Virus record (IMG/VR): IMGVR_UViG_3300025138_000482 | Location: 1 to 20,638 of that record | Length of the DNA: 20,638 bases | Strand: one strand, 5' to 3' | Source: a virus | Part shown: one piece after another, positions 7,444 through 14,461 of the stretch | Layout: every line of letters starts with the position of its first letter | Numbering within the stretch: the first letter of the stretch is position 1 | Translations under genes and position numbers: made by a program | The notes under the pieces: generated by a model | Told to the model about the DNA's origin: nothing | What the model saw: only the letters and a program-made list of their open reading frames with translations | Databases searched by the model: none

Positions 7444-9817
7444 TAGTTTTAAACATAAAATATCTACCGCCTAAATCTCTACCCTCTTCGGGTAAACTAT
7501 TGTATTCGTAAGCCGAGTAAGCCTTTATCCAATTATAAAACCTTCTGCGGGGGACGGTAAACTTTGATTTAGGAGCGAAATCAGGATATTCGCTAATAAA
7601 CTCATCATACAAGTCTTGCTTATACATTCTGCTATTTGGTTTAATTTTTTCATTTATCTGTGAGTCTCCTACTAAACCGCACCACTCTATAAATTCATGA
7701 CAAGTCTCGCTAGACAAATCTTTTATTTTTTTGTTTACAAAATTACCCTTAATTAATCCATTGTTAAGATATAACTGCAAGTTAGTCATCATATAATTAT
7801 CAAACTGACACCATTCAGTATCGTCCCACTCTCCAAACATAAGTTTTCCAAACTCTACCAAAGGAGTAAAGTCTTTCGTGTAAAAATGTGCTAATTCAAG
7901 ATCCCACTTTCTTCTTTCAAAAGAAGATCCCTTTCCTTTTAAAGCATAATTTGTTGTTAAAGAAACTTTAGGAGATTTACTAAAAGGAATTTTCACTGCA
8001 TCCTTGTTTTTACGCTCAAGCGTTATCCCCTCTGTTATTATGCTAAATAATCTTTCAAAATCAAAAGATTTCTTTACATCATCAAAACACAATATTTGTG
8101 TATCAGCCGAAACTAATTGATATGCAAATGATCTTTCAAACGTAAAACTCTTTCCGTCTATGGTTACACATTTCTTCATTTTAGCTAATGCGTTCATAAA
8201 CAACCCCTTACCAGTACCACCCTCAGGATTGTCTGATATAATTTCATCATTAAGTATAACAGCTGGACAGTATGATAAATTTTTCCAACCATGCAGCAAA
8301 TAACCAATGGTAGACTCCATAGAGTTTACTCGGCTATCGTCTTCGCCACAAATATTTGAAATAAAAACTTTATAATCGCAACTACCCACTTTACATAAAG
8401 TAAAAGTCCTATCTATAACATGATCTCTCCATACATAACCACCTAAATCTAAATAATCAATTAGTATAATATCAGTTTTTGTAATTTTAACAGCACAATT
8501 CATATAGTACAAGTATGCTACGTCTTTAGTGTCGGCTATAAAAAAAACATTTATTGAAGCCATTAATGTTAGAAACTCTTCCCTAAAATATCTAGTTTGT
8601 TCAGCAAAATAATTGTAGACAGAAAGATCATCAACTGTAAGTAAATAATTTAAAACAAAATCTTTGATTTCTTTTTCAGACGTATGATCTATTAAATTGT
8701 TGGTTACTCTAACGAATACATAATTTTTACTACCCTCTGGGCTAAACTTATAAAAACCATTGTCTTCCAGGTAGTTCTTAAATAATATATGTACTATTTT
8801 TATTACTCCTTTTTCATTTTTAGTCCAAAACTTATGATTAGTTTGCTCTTCCTCTATTCTTACTATAACGTTTTCTATGTCACCGATATCAATTTTTTCG
8901 TCCTCTAATTGACATCGGATCTCTTTTTTTGAGACGCCACGCCTGAGTTGTTGTTTTACCAGGTTTACCCTGTCTTGATCTTCATAATACTTAGTTCCAA
9001 AATTTTGAACTTGTGCGTATGCGGAATTTATTGTTCTTCTAATTTCGTTTATATTAAAATCTTTTGAATCAAAATTACCCATAACATATTCAGCTAAATT
9101 TTTAGGAACTCCAAAATCATTAAAGGCTGATGCTAAAATAAAAACATTATTATTTCTCTCTCCGTTTACCAGCCCATATTTATTCTCCCACCACTTCATA
9201 AGAATATCTACAATTTTATTTTCATCTGTAACAGGTATTGTTGGCTTGTCTTTATACTTGTTTAATTCAACAAACTCCACTTCCTCTATTTTATCCCAAA
9301 GGCTTGACGTCAAATTTATATGAACTAAAGGATCATAAGACTCGTAACAGACTCTAGAAACATTTTTTGAGGTTGTGTCAAAGTATGGTGAATTAAAATA
9401 TTTGTTTAATGATGAGAAATAATTTTTATGGTTATCTACGTCTTTTGGAACTTTAACTAAAACTTTTAAACCTTTACCACTAGGAGATATAAAAACAGAA
9501 AAAACAAATTTATTTTTAGTTAATTTTTCTTTTTCCTGGAGCAAATCTTTACTTGATTTGTATCCGTCAAAATCTAAACAAATTAAGCCGCTATGCTCTG
9601 TTAGAGAGGCGTCGTTTCTTTTAGTAAAGTTTCCGCTAAAACATATTGCTGGTAATTGTTTTTTTAAATCGTTTCTTTCTTCTTTGTTTTTTGTAAGTCT
9701 TATTTTTTTTACTATATCTTTTGAGTTCCCTTGCTCTATTCTTTCCAGCACTACCATAACATTTCTGTAAAATGGTTGTGATGTGTCTTTTATGTCTTTA
9801 AAAATTGTTATTTGCAT
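7436..9817 (-). CDS. Primase-helicase fusion (VirE-N/BT4734-like primase with SF3-type helicase)
   Basis: 793 residues. The N-terminal 170 residues look like the BT4734/VirE N-terminal domain, a relative of archaeo-eukaryotic primases: hhhDhD motif L81-D82-F-D84, SPSGKG at 111-116 and the S-R-V-C-Y segment at 154-158. A PriCT-like helical region follows (about 200-275). The C-terminal half is a D5/SF3-like helicase: Walker A G533-G-T-G-K537-G, Walker B I575-L-C-F-D579-D580, a sensor-type T-T-N at 621-623 and an arginine-finger candidate R635-R636. It is the likely replicative primase and helicase of the phage. The start is the only good one and lies 112 bases after the SSB-like gene, downstream of a hairpin-rich leader. 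No DNA polymerase is encoded in the window. Confidence 0.9.
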   Translation of the reverse strand: MQITIFKDIKDTSQPFYRNVMVVLERIEQGNSKDIVKKIRLTKNKEERNDLKKQLPAICFSGNFTKRNDASLTEHSGLICLDFDGYKSSKDLLQEKEKLTKNKFVFSVFISPSGKGLKVLVKVPKDVDNHKNYFSSLNKYFNSPYFDTTSKNVSRVCYESYDPLVHINLTSSLWDKIEEVEFVELNKYKDKPTIPVTDENKIVDILMKWWENKYGLVNGERNNNVFILASAFNDFGVPKNLAEYVMGNFDSKDFNINEIRRTINSAYAQVQNFGTKYYEDQDRVNLVKQQLRRGVSKKEIRCQLEDEKIDIGDIENVIVRIEEEQTNHKFWTKNEKGVIKIVHILFKNYLEDNGFYKFSPEGSKNYVFVRVTNNLIDHTSEKEIKDFVLNYLLTVDDLSVYNYFAEQTRYFREEFLTLMASINVFFIADTKDVAYLYYMNCAVKITKTDIILIDYLDLGGYVWRDHVIDRTFTLCKVGSCDYKVFISNICGEDDSRVNSMESTIGYLLHGWKNLSYCPAVILNDEIISDNPEGGTGKGLFMNALAKMKKCVTIDGKSFTFERSFAYQLVSADTQILCFDDVKKSFDFERLFSIITEGITLERKNKDAVKIPFSKSPKVSLTTNYALKGKGSSFERRKWDLELAHFYTKDFTPLVEFGKLMFGEWDDTEWCQFDNYMMTNLQLYLNNGLIKGNFVNKKIKDLSSETCHEFIEWCGLVGDSQINEKIKPNSRMYKQDLYDEFISEYPDFAPKSKFTVPRRRFYNWIKAYSAYEYNSLPEEGRDLGGRYFMFKTND

Positions 9818-9828
9818 TATATTAAATT

Positions 9829-9884
9829 AAAAAAAGGGGGTAGATATAAAAATTTAATTAAAACTGGAAGCTCTTAAACCCCCT
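9829..9884 (-). terminator. Attenuator-like hairpin plus T-run before the primase gene
   Basis: On the minus strand AGGGGGT (9884-9878) can pair with ACCCCCT (9841-9835), and the stem is followed at once by seven T residues (9835-9829), the layout of an intrinsic terminator. The loop is long (about 36 bases, AT-rich). The stem ends 11 bases before the primase ATG, so it would either stop transcription before the primase or, if the RNA continues, lie over its ribosome entry site. Confidence 0.5.
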
Positions 9885-9893
9885 GTTATTGTT

Positions 9894-9920
9894 GGGTGGC
9901 AAAACGCCGTTCGTCCACCC
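9894..9920 (-). promoter_or_regulatory. GC-rich hairpin between SSB-like and primase genes
   Basis: GGGTGG (9894-9899) and CCACCC (9915-9920) form a six-base GC stem with a 15-base loop just after the SSB-like gene. The neighbouring tract AAAGGGGGT (minus strand, 9925-9917) is a perfect nine-base partner of ACCCCCTTT (9841-9833), the same C-tract used by the terminator-like stem. The leader can therefore fold in at least two mutually exclusive ways. Confidence 0.5.
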
Positions 9921-9929
9921 CCTTTATGG

Positions 9930-10217
9930 TTAAAACGGCAAATCTGGATCGTTGTCTGGAGTAACCTTCATACTTTCCAGTTTTGCTGAAAGGTCTTCTT
10001 TCTTAGGCTCTGGCTTCCAAGTGTCAATAGATACAGAATGTGATTTACCATACTGATCTACTTCTTTTTTCTTTTGGACATTCAGTTTTATGTATTTCTT
10101 AGAATTGTACTCAAATATATGTTCTGATGGTAAATCAGAAAGACATATACTACAAGACACAAGATTTCCTTCAAACTTTGATATACCTGATCCAACAAAA
10201 ATTTTTTTATCTTCCAT
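9930..10217 (-). CDS. SSB-like single-stranded DNA-binding protein
   Basis: 95 residues, strand-rich, with a Lys-rich linker and ending in DNDPDLPF. An acidic tail that closes with Pro-Phe is the hallmark of bacterial and phage single-stranded DNA-binding proteins, where it recruits replication and repair partners. The body (residues 1-65) is short for a classical OB fold and was not recognised on its own; the two CxxC-like cysteines at 22 and 25 are noted but have no other pair. Position between the exonuclease/annealing genes and the primase supports the role. The start follows the stop of the 57-residue gene by two bases. Confidence 0.55.
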   Translation of the reverse strand: MEDKKIFVGSGISKFEGNLVSCSICLSDLPSEHIFEYNSKKYIKLNVQKKKEVDQYGKSHSVSIDTWKPEPKKEDLSAKLESMKVTPDNDPDLPF

Positions 10218-10219
10218 TT

Positions 10220-10393
10220 TTAATGTATTTTAACTTGATGCTCCAAAATTTCTAAAACGTCAGCCATAAGCTGTTGCTTTTGCTGTTCGCTCTCCATAGT
10301 AGTTGGAACTTCTACTATAAATATTTCTCTTTCCCAGGACAACTTAGAAAGATAGTGTTTTAATACTTGATAAGCTATTTTATAATGTTTCAT
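10220..10393 (-). CDS. Small 57-residue protein between exonuclease and SSB-like genes
   Basis: An ATG frame from 10393 to a TAA at 10222-10220. It overlaps the end of the exonuclease gene by 14 bases and stops two bases before the SSB-like ATG, so it fills an otherwise 162-base gap exactly. The protein has an N-terminal basic helix, a short strand (EIFIVEVP) and a Gln-rich C-terminal helix. No family recognised. The fit between its two neighbours and balanced composition make it a likely real gene. Confidence 0.7.
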   Translation of the reverse strand: MKHYKIAYQVLKHYLSKLSWEREIFIVEVPTTMESEQQKQQLMADVLEILEHQVKIH

Positions 10394-11132
10394 AATGTAT
10401 GAATTGTTCTATGTCTTCTGCAAACAAACCATCACAAAAGAACTTGTCGTGTACTTGCAACGCCTCTAAAACCTTTAATGATCCTCTGTGAATAAAATCT
10501 TCGCTCGGGGTGTAGATAGCTAATTGATGCGTATTTTTATCTATAACATAAAACTCCATAGGTAGTCCAAACAACTCTTGATATATAAACGCCTGGCTAT
10601 CATAGTTATACTTTGAAGCTGAGTATGAAAACTTAGAAATATCTGACGTAGTTTTTAAATCAATTATTTTTTCGGTAGTTACAATATCCGCTTTACCTTT
10701 CCAGAATTTGCCATGGATATTTTTTATCATAGGCAATTCATATTGATTTGATTCCTCATAAATATCTCCATGCATTTGCATATTTGCTTTCATAGAGTCA
10801 ACTAATTTAAATATTTTTTCAGCTTCATGAACTAATAAACACATTTTATTATCTTCACTATTTACAGCCTCTTTATACGCCTTAGTATTACGACTAGAGG
10901 CGTCTATTAAAATAAAATCATCTAGCTTTTCTTTTTCTAACATGGCTGTATGAAAAAATCTACCCTCTAGCATAGCTTTTGTTTCTGCTTGAGGTTTGCC
11001 AAATTCTTTTGGATTGTTTAGTAAAGTATATATGTCTGAATTAGACAACCATTGTTTACCAAACTTTCCATAATATTTTTTATCGTCTTTTAGTTGATCT
11101 AAAACTTCTTTATTATTATCGCTAACTATCAT
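10380..11132 (-). CDS. PD-(D/E)XK exonuclease (RecE/ExoVIII-like, DUF3799 type)
   Basis: 250 residues. The nuclease core is visible: the helical G57-R-F-F-H61 motif, the strand with GKAD149, D158-L-K160 (the D-x-K of the active site) and the Y177/Q180 helix (NYDSQAFIYQ). This pattern is that of the PD-(D/E)XK exonucleases related to RecE/ExoVIII and DUF3799. It should resect double-stranded DNA ends to give 3' single strands for the annealing protein encoded two bases upstream. Together they form a two-gene homologous recombination module as in lambda Red or RecET. The 57-residue gene overlaps its end. Confidence 0.85.
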   Translation of the reverse strand: MIVSDNNKEVLDQLKDDKKYYGKFGKQWLSNSDIYTLLNNPKEFGKPQAETKAMLEGRFFHTAMLEKEKLDDFILIDASSRNTKAYKEAVNSEDNKMCLLVHEAEKIFKLVDSMKANMQMHGDIYEESNQYELPMIKNIHGKFWKGKADIVTTEKIIDLKTTSDISKFSYSASKYNYDSQAFIYQELFGLPMEFYVIDKNTHQLAIYTPSEDFIHRGSLKVLEALQVHDKFFCDGLFAEDIEQFIHYETL

Positions 11133-11134
11133 GG

Positions 11135-11665
11135 CTATTCTATTATAATGTTAGCAATCTCCTTTTTTACTTTTGCAGTAATTTTATATTTCTGCTCTAA
11201 AGTTTTGACAATCTTAGGTAATCCCATAGATTTATTTGACGCTATCCAGTCTAATGTTTTTTTCATATCAGCATCTCCCAAGTCAAGAACAACGCTAGTA
11301 GGTTTTGTCGGCTCTTTTCTCTCATTTAAAATAGCATTCTTTACCTCGTCTGCTGATGCAACTGATGTGTCTAGCCCTATTCCAAAGTTACCCAAAGCCC
11401 TACCCCATGCTGATGTTTCGCAATTCTCAACATAAGATGTTTTATTTATAAAAGAAGATCCGTTTCTTTCCTTAGCCGTTCCCGACGCTAGAAGACGTCC
11501 CTCTTCGTTAAGTATAAATGCTTTCATTGTGATAGTGTCCTCTGTGATTTCTATTATACTTGTGTCTAAAGTATACTGAGGATATGTCTCTCTAAAGTAT
11601 TGTATCCTGGTATGCACTTCAACATACTCTTTACCTTTAATATTTACCGTTTTTAATTTTTTCAT
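11135..11665 (-). CDS. Putative single-strand annealing protein (Sak/Erf/Rad52-like)
   Basis: 176 residues. The strand-rich N-terminal part runs from about 12 to 75 and ends in the segment NCETSAWGRALGNFGIGLD (81-99), followed by SVASADEV (101-108). Helical E-T-S-A-x-G-R-A-L motifs of this kind are typical of phage annealing-type recombinases and related 'DNA repair' proteins. The basic C-terminal region (130-176) may be a small helical domain. Its exonuclease partner follows by two bases, which is the strongest support for a recombinase role. I cannot assign it firmly to Sak, Erf or another annealing family by eye. Confidence 0.65.
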   Translation of the reverse strand: MKKLKTVNIKGKEYVEVHTRIQYFRETYPQYTLDTSIIEITEDTITMKAFILNEEGRLLASGTAKERNGSSFINKTSYVENCETSAWGRALGNFGIGLDTSVASADEVKNAILNERKEPTKPTSVVLDLGDADMKKTLDWIASNKSMGLPKIVKTLEQKYKITAKVKKEIANIIIE

Positions 11666-12059
11666 ATTTATTTAGTTTAATTAGTTTTTGACTGTAATAA
11701 GAATATCTGTTCATTACAAACTCCCGTTTTGTTTTTAAATTCTTAATATATTTATCATTCTTCCTGGTGTTAACCTCCTCCTTCATGCTTTTTTGTATCA
11801 TTTTCAGCTTTCTAATGCAGTTGTTTATAGCTATTGTTACGCATCCAACAACCCAGCCCTTAGTAAAAAAAATTTTATACTCTTCCAGGCTTAACTCTTG
11901 AAAGTAATCTCCATTTTTTGCACAATTAAGTATTTCTGTTTTACTAGGAAACTTTTGTATCTTTACTCCTAGATTGATCATGCTTACCGATCCATTCCTT
12001 TGTATATTTAGTGTTTCATCATCTACTGCTTGTTTATATATATCAGAAAGGGTATACAT
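11637..12059 (-). CDS. Unknown 140-residue basic helical protein
   Basis: No family recognised. The N-terminal 60 residues are mixed, followed by a hydrophobic segment around GWVVGCVTIAINNCIRKL (68-85) and a very basic C-terminal helical tail that could be a coiled coil or bind nucleic acid. It overlaps the annealing-protein gene by 29 bases and lies one base after the DnaA-like gene, so it is part of the replication and recombination cluster. Confidence 0.75.
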   Translation of the reverse strand: MYTLSDIYKQAVDDETLNIQRNGSVSMINLGVKIQKFPSKTEILNCAKNGDYFQELSLEEYKIFFTKGWVVGCVTIAINNCIRKLKMIQKSMKEEVNTRKNDKYIKNLKTKREFVMNRYSYYSQKLIKLNKYEKIKNGKY

Positions 12060-12060
12060 T

Positions 12061-12363
12061 TTAGCTTACTGAATTTTTTAAAATACTATCTACAACCTCT
12101 TTATAGTCAGGATCACTATCTACAAACTTTTTTGCTTTGTTATATCCGTAAATAATGGTAGAATGTGTTACGGGGTGTCCGTTATCTTCCATGAATTTTT
12201 GAATATAAGAAAACCTTATTGGACGTTCTCTTGACAAAAAGTATAGCATTTGTCTTGCTTCTACGACTTCTCTTTTTTTAGTTTTTGTAAACATTTCATC
12301 TAATGTTACATGAAATCTATCTGCTATTGCAGTTGCATACTTATCAAATATTTCTCTTTTCAT
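12061..12363 (-). CDS. Stand-alone DnaA domain IV-like DNA-binding protein
   Basis: 100 residues. Residues about 10-95 resemble the C-terminal DNA-binding domain (domain IV) of the initiator DnaA: the helix R31-E-V-V-E-A-R-Q-M-L-Y, then the helix-turn-helix with V65-T-H-S-T-I-I-Y-G-Y (matching the position of the DnaA signature D-H-T-T-V-x-x-A) and a closing helix. The AAA+ ATPase and the other domains are absent, so this is a binding module alone. It could mark the phage origin, act as a repressor, or compete with host DnaA. No clear DnaA-box cluster was seen in the window. It lies one base after the DUF3310-like gene. Confidence 0.8.
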   Translation of the reverse strand: MKREIFDKYATAIADRFHVTLDEMFTKTKKREVVEARQMLYFLSRERPIRFSYIQKFMEDNGHPVTHSTIIYGYNKAKKFVDSDPDYKEVVDSILKNSVS

Positions 12364-12364
12364 T

Positions 12365-12628
12365 TTATTTTTTTTTATTTAATTTTTCTAATCTTTCTAT
12401 CTCAAACTTGAGATGATTTATAGATTTTTGTAAACATTCTATGGGGCTTTCGTGCTTTCTAGAACTACGGAGACAATATGTAACAACGTTACCTATGTTC
12501 CATGTACAATTAAAGTCTTCCACCACATATCTTGCTTGATAGTACCCCTCTCTGTATGTGTCTCCTACATAATAGTTAGGTACTTCAATAGTGTGAGACG
12601 GAACATATAATTTAGGATCTTTACTCAT
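12365..12628 (-). CDS. DUF3310 (SaV-like) family protein
   Basis: 87 residues. The segment from about 22 to 82 fits DUF3310: an N-terminal Y-Y-x-x-x-Y-x-x-x-Y part, then F39-N-C-x-W-N-I-G-N-V-V-T-Y-C-L-R54 (the conserved 'F-x-x-G-N-x-x-K-Y-x-x-R' helix) and a C-terminal helix CLQKSINHLKFEIERL. Family members are common phage genes close to replication functions and have been annotated as nucleotide-kinase-like, but their biochemical role is not settled. It overlaps the preceding gene by four bases (ATGA). Confidence 0.75.
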   Translation of the reverse strand: MSKDPKLYVPSHTIEVPNYYVGDTYREGYYQARYVVEDFNCTWNIGNVVTYCLRSSRKHESPIECLQKSINHLKFEIERLEKLNKKK

Positions 12629-12864
12629 TTTCTGTAATTTTTTAATTTATACTTACTCATATCATTTCTTTCCCATTGAAATTGAGGGGGAGTAATATTG
12701 GAATAGTAGCTACAAGCTACAAATTTATTATTTAATTCTTGTTTACCACTATTTTTAAAAAAATTATTCATTTCTATATAATTTAGTCTATTTTTTATAT
12801 CGTATTTTTTCTTTTCCTGGGCTTTCTTACATTGATTTACCAGGTATGTAGACAATTCTTTCAT
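12625..12864 (-). CDS. Small basic Asn/Lys-rich protein, unknown
   Basis: 79 residues, rich in Lys, Asn and Tyr, with a basic helical N-terminal half. No family recognised. Its ATG lies 21 bases after the second of two structured RNA elements (12886-12944), so its translation may depend on that structure. Its end overlaps the DUF3310-like start by ATGA, supporting both frames. Confidence 0.65.
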   Translation of the reverse strand: MKELSTYLVNQCKKAQEKKKYDIKNRLNYIEMNNFFKNSGKQELNNKFVACSYYSNITPPQFQWERNDMSKYKLKNYRK

Positions 12865-12885
12865 ATTATTTTATTTTATTTATAT

Positions 12886-12944
12886 AAAGGGACAGTTAAG
12901 AGTATTAACTTATCGTTGGCTTATGCCTTTATAACTGCCCCTTT
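12886..12944 (-). ncRNA. Structured RNA element 2 (13-bp stem with inner ATAA-loop hairpin)
   Basis: On the minus strand AAAGGGGCAGTTA (12944-12932) pairs along its full length with TAACTGTCCCTTT (12898-12886). The one non-Watson-Crick position is G-U in this strand but A-C in the opposite strand, so the RNA acts on the transcribed strand. Inside lies GGC-ATAA-GCC (12927-12918). The element starts 6 bases after element 1 and ends 21 bases before the ATG at 12864. It may be a cis-acting leader, a processing site or a small RNA; nothing known was recognised. Confidence 0.5.
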
Positions 12945-12949
12945 ACATT

Positions 12950-13019
12950 ATAAGAGGTAAACATTTAATATTAAGGTATCTTACACCTATAAAATTATGG
13001 GATTATTCCCACCTCTTAT
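12950..13019 (-). ncRNA. Structured RNA element 1 (multi-branched, outer stem AAGAGGT/ACCTCTT)
   Basis: On the minus strand ATAAGAGGT (13019-13011) pairs with ACCTCTTAT (12958-12950); two further inner positions become G-U pairs on this strand only. Inside are GGGA-ATAA-TCCC (13010-12999) and an arm AGGTGT-AAG-ATACCT with one G-U pair. The layout recalls a cloverleaf, but there is no T-loop and the anticodon arm is poor, so it is not a tRNA. The TAA stop of the 43-residue gene lies inside the first outer strand, so ribosomes ending there would melt the stem. Confidence 0.5.
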
Positions 13020-13147
13020 TTCTTATAATTATTTAAAATTATTTGCTTTAGTATGGTTTGGTTTAACTTCTGCAACCATTGTATAAATTTTCTGTTTGGC
13101 TTTTCCTTTAGTTTTTCCTTAAGGATCATTTCTTGCACCTCTCTCAT
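13016..13147 (-). CDS. Small 43-residue basic helical protein
   Basis: An ATG frame from 13147 to TAA at 13018-13016. Its ATG overlaps the stop of the zinc-ribbon gene (ATGA), the same coupling seen elsewhere in the operon. The peptide is a very basic, probably helical chain (Lys, Gln, Leu, Ile). No family recognised. Its stop codon lies inside the outer stem of RNA element 1, so it may matter for that element as well as for its product. Confidence 0.55.
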   Translation of the reverse strand: MREVQEMILKEKLKEKPNRKFIQWLQKLNQTILKQIILNNYKK

Positions 13148-13350
13148 CTTCCTAAGTCTCTACGCTCATCAGCTTCCATCTCTGCTATTTGATCAAGTCT
13201 CATTTGCCTGTACTCGTAATCTTCTGTAATCTCACAATAGTCTTGACAAGAATTACAAACATAATATTCAAAAGAATCAATCTCTAATTCAGCATCAATA
13301 GAGTCTACCCAATCACTTCCACAGCACTTACTAACCATTTCTACCCCCAT
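13144..13350 (-). CDS. Small zinc-ribbon-like acidic protein
   Basis: 68 residues. Cysteines C9, C10 and then C32-x-x-C35 with C39 give a K-C-C-G-S plus C-N-S-C-x-x-x-C pattern, like small zinc ribbons of phage proteins. The C-terminal third is a charged helix. Binding of zinc is inferred from spacing; the function is not known. The first Met is used because its ATG overlaps the preceding stop (TAATG); Met 5 is an alternative that would remove only four residues. Confidence 0.7.
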   Translation of the reverse strand: MGVEMVSKCCGSDWVDSIDAELEIDSFEYYVCNSCQDYCEITEDYEYRQMRLDQIAEMEADERRDLGR

Positions 13351-13610
13351 TACCAGTTAAAGTTTATAGGGGTTTCTTTAACTTGTTCTCTTTGTTTTTT
13401 TATTTTCTTCTCTAAATTTTTAGATCTCAAGTTTTTATGTTCTTTTACTATATAGTCTATCCAGTCATTATAATCTAATGCCCTGTATTTATACTTGTTA
13501 AAGTATTTTTTATAGTCTTTATCCATTTTCTTATGTATTAAGTTAATAAAAAAGAGAAAGAAACACGCCGAACAGCTTCTAATTACATTGTTGATTTCGC
13601 CTAACATCAA
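13350..13610 (-). CDS. Small Lys/Tyr-rich protein, start uncertain
   Basis: 86 residues from the first ATG, but the first 28 (hydrophobic and cysteine-containing, about SCSACFFLFFINLIHKK) differ sharply from the rest. The Met at residue 29 (ATG at 13526-13524, preceded by an A-rich leader) gives a 58-residue soluble, strongly charged protein and is the better start in my view. If the long form is real, it is a single-pass membrane protein with a basic cytoplasmic tail. No family recognised. Its stop overlaps the next ATG by one base. Confidence 0.6.
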   Translation of the reverse strand: MMLGEINNVIRSCSACFFLFFINLIHKKMDKDYKKYFNKYKYRALDYNDWIDYIVKEHKNLRSKNLEKKIKKQREQVKETPINFNW

Positions 13611-13678
13611 CTCTTTGTATGTTTATATAAAATTCAATTAGTGTGTAATATTACAATATTTTTACTTCAAATCAAAAT

Positions 13679-14449
13679 TTAGCTAAATAAATCTTGCATA
13701 TCTGTTTCTGATCTTACAAGAACAGCTAACAAATTACTTTCTAATTGTTTATTTTGAGCATAGTCCAGGAGAGTATACTCAATTACCTCTCCGCTATTCA
13801 TATCATAATCGTTATAATCTAAGTATTCAGCATTAAAATAATATGATATAACATCATGATCATACGAATTAGTAGTTTTTTGATATTTTTTTGTCCATAA
13901 CGTAGCCAAATGATCGTTCCAATCCTGGTTGGTGTACGGAGATTGAGTTAAGGGGTTAAGCGGATCTTCTTTTCTTTTATTTATCTCGTACAACTGCGTT
14001 ACTTTCCACAAGTTATCTAATAAATTAATTGTACTCTGTTGGTTTAAACAATACAGATTATGAGACAACAAAGGAGAGACAATCATGCAATCATCATCTT
14101 TTAATTCTTTTACCTTTACAGATACCCTTTGTATTCTTCCATGCACCAGGTACCATACATCAGTAGAATTATCATAGTCTATTATAAAACCTAAGTGTAA
14201 AGATCTGCTTATTCTATAAAAAGACGCATTAATATAGTCTTCGTCAATTATCCAATCTGTTTTACTTACTTTAATAATACTATTGAAATCAAAGCTACAT
14301 ACCTGGTTAATGTACTGCTGTATATTATCTTGAACTTTCTTGATAGGAAAGTCTTTAGCATCAATAAAACTAATAGAATTAGTAACTAACTCTACGTTCT
14401 TGTCAAAATTTAACTTGCTTAATTCAATAGATATAACAAATTTTTTCAT
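13679..14449 (-). CDS. Unknown 256-residue protein
   Basis: The largest of the unknown early genes. No motif recognised. The N-terminal half (1-135) has alternating strands with a Trp/Tyr/His-rich stretch around VWYLVHGRIQRVSVKV; the C-terminal half is acidic and Tyr/Asn/Asp-rich. No membrane segment and no zinc motif. It ends 68 bases before the next gene and begins 12 bases after the MGYRS-family gene. Confidence 0.8.
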   Translation of the reverse strand: MKKFVISIELSKLNFDKNVELVTNSISFIDAKDFPIKKVQDNIQQYINQVCSFDFNSIIKVSKTDWIIDEDYINASFYRISRSLHLGFIIDYDNSTDVWYLVHGRIQRVSVKVKELKDDDCMIVSPLLSHNLYCLNQQSTINLLDNLWKVTQLYEINKRKEDPLNPLTQSPYTNQDWNDHLATLWTKKYQKTTNSYDHDVISYYFNAEYLDYNDYDMNSGEVIEYTLLDYAQNKQLESNLLAVLVRSETDMQDLFS

Positions 14450-14461
14450 TTTATTACAAAG

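Noticed and set aside
11148-11435. Plus-strand frame over the annealing-protein gene
   Set aside because: Shadow frame; the minus-strand gene has clear family-type motifs. The same applies to 9558-9770, 16373-16561, 17534-17917 and 17917-18120.
12950-13019. Possible tRNA (cloverleaf-like fold)
   Set aside because: The acceptor-like stem is present, but there is no T-loop consensus and no proper anticodon arm on either strand.
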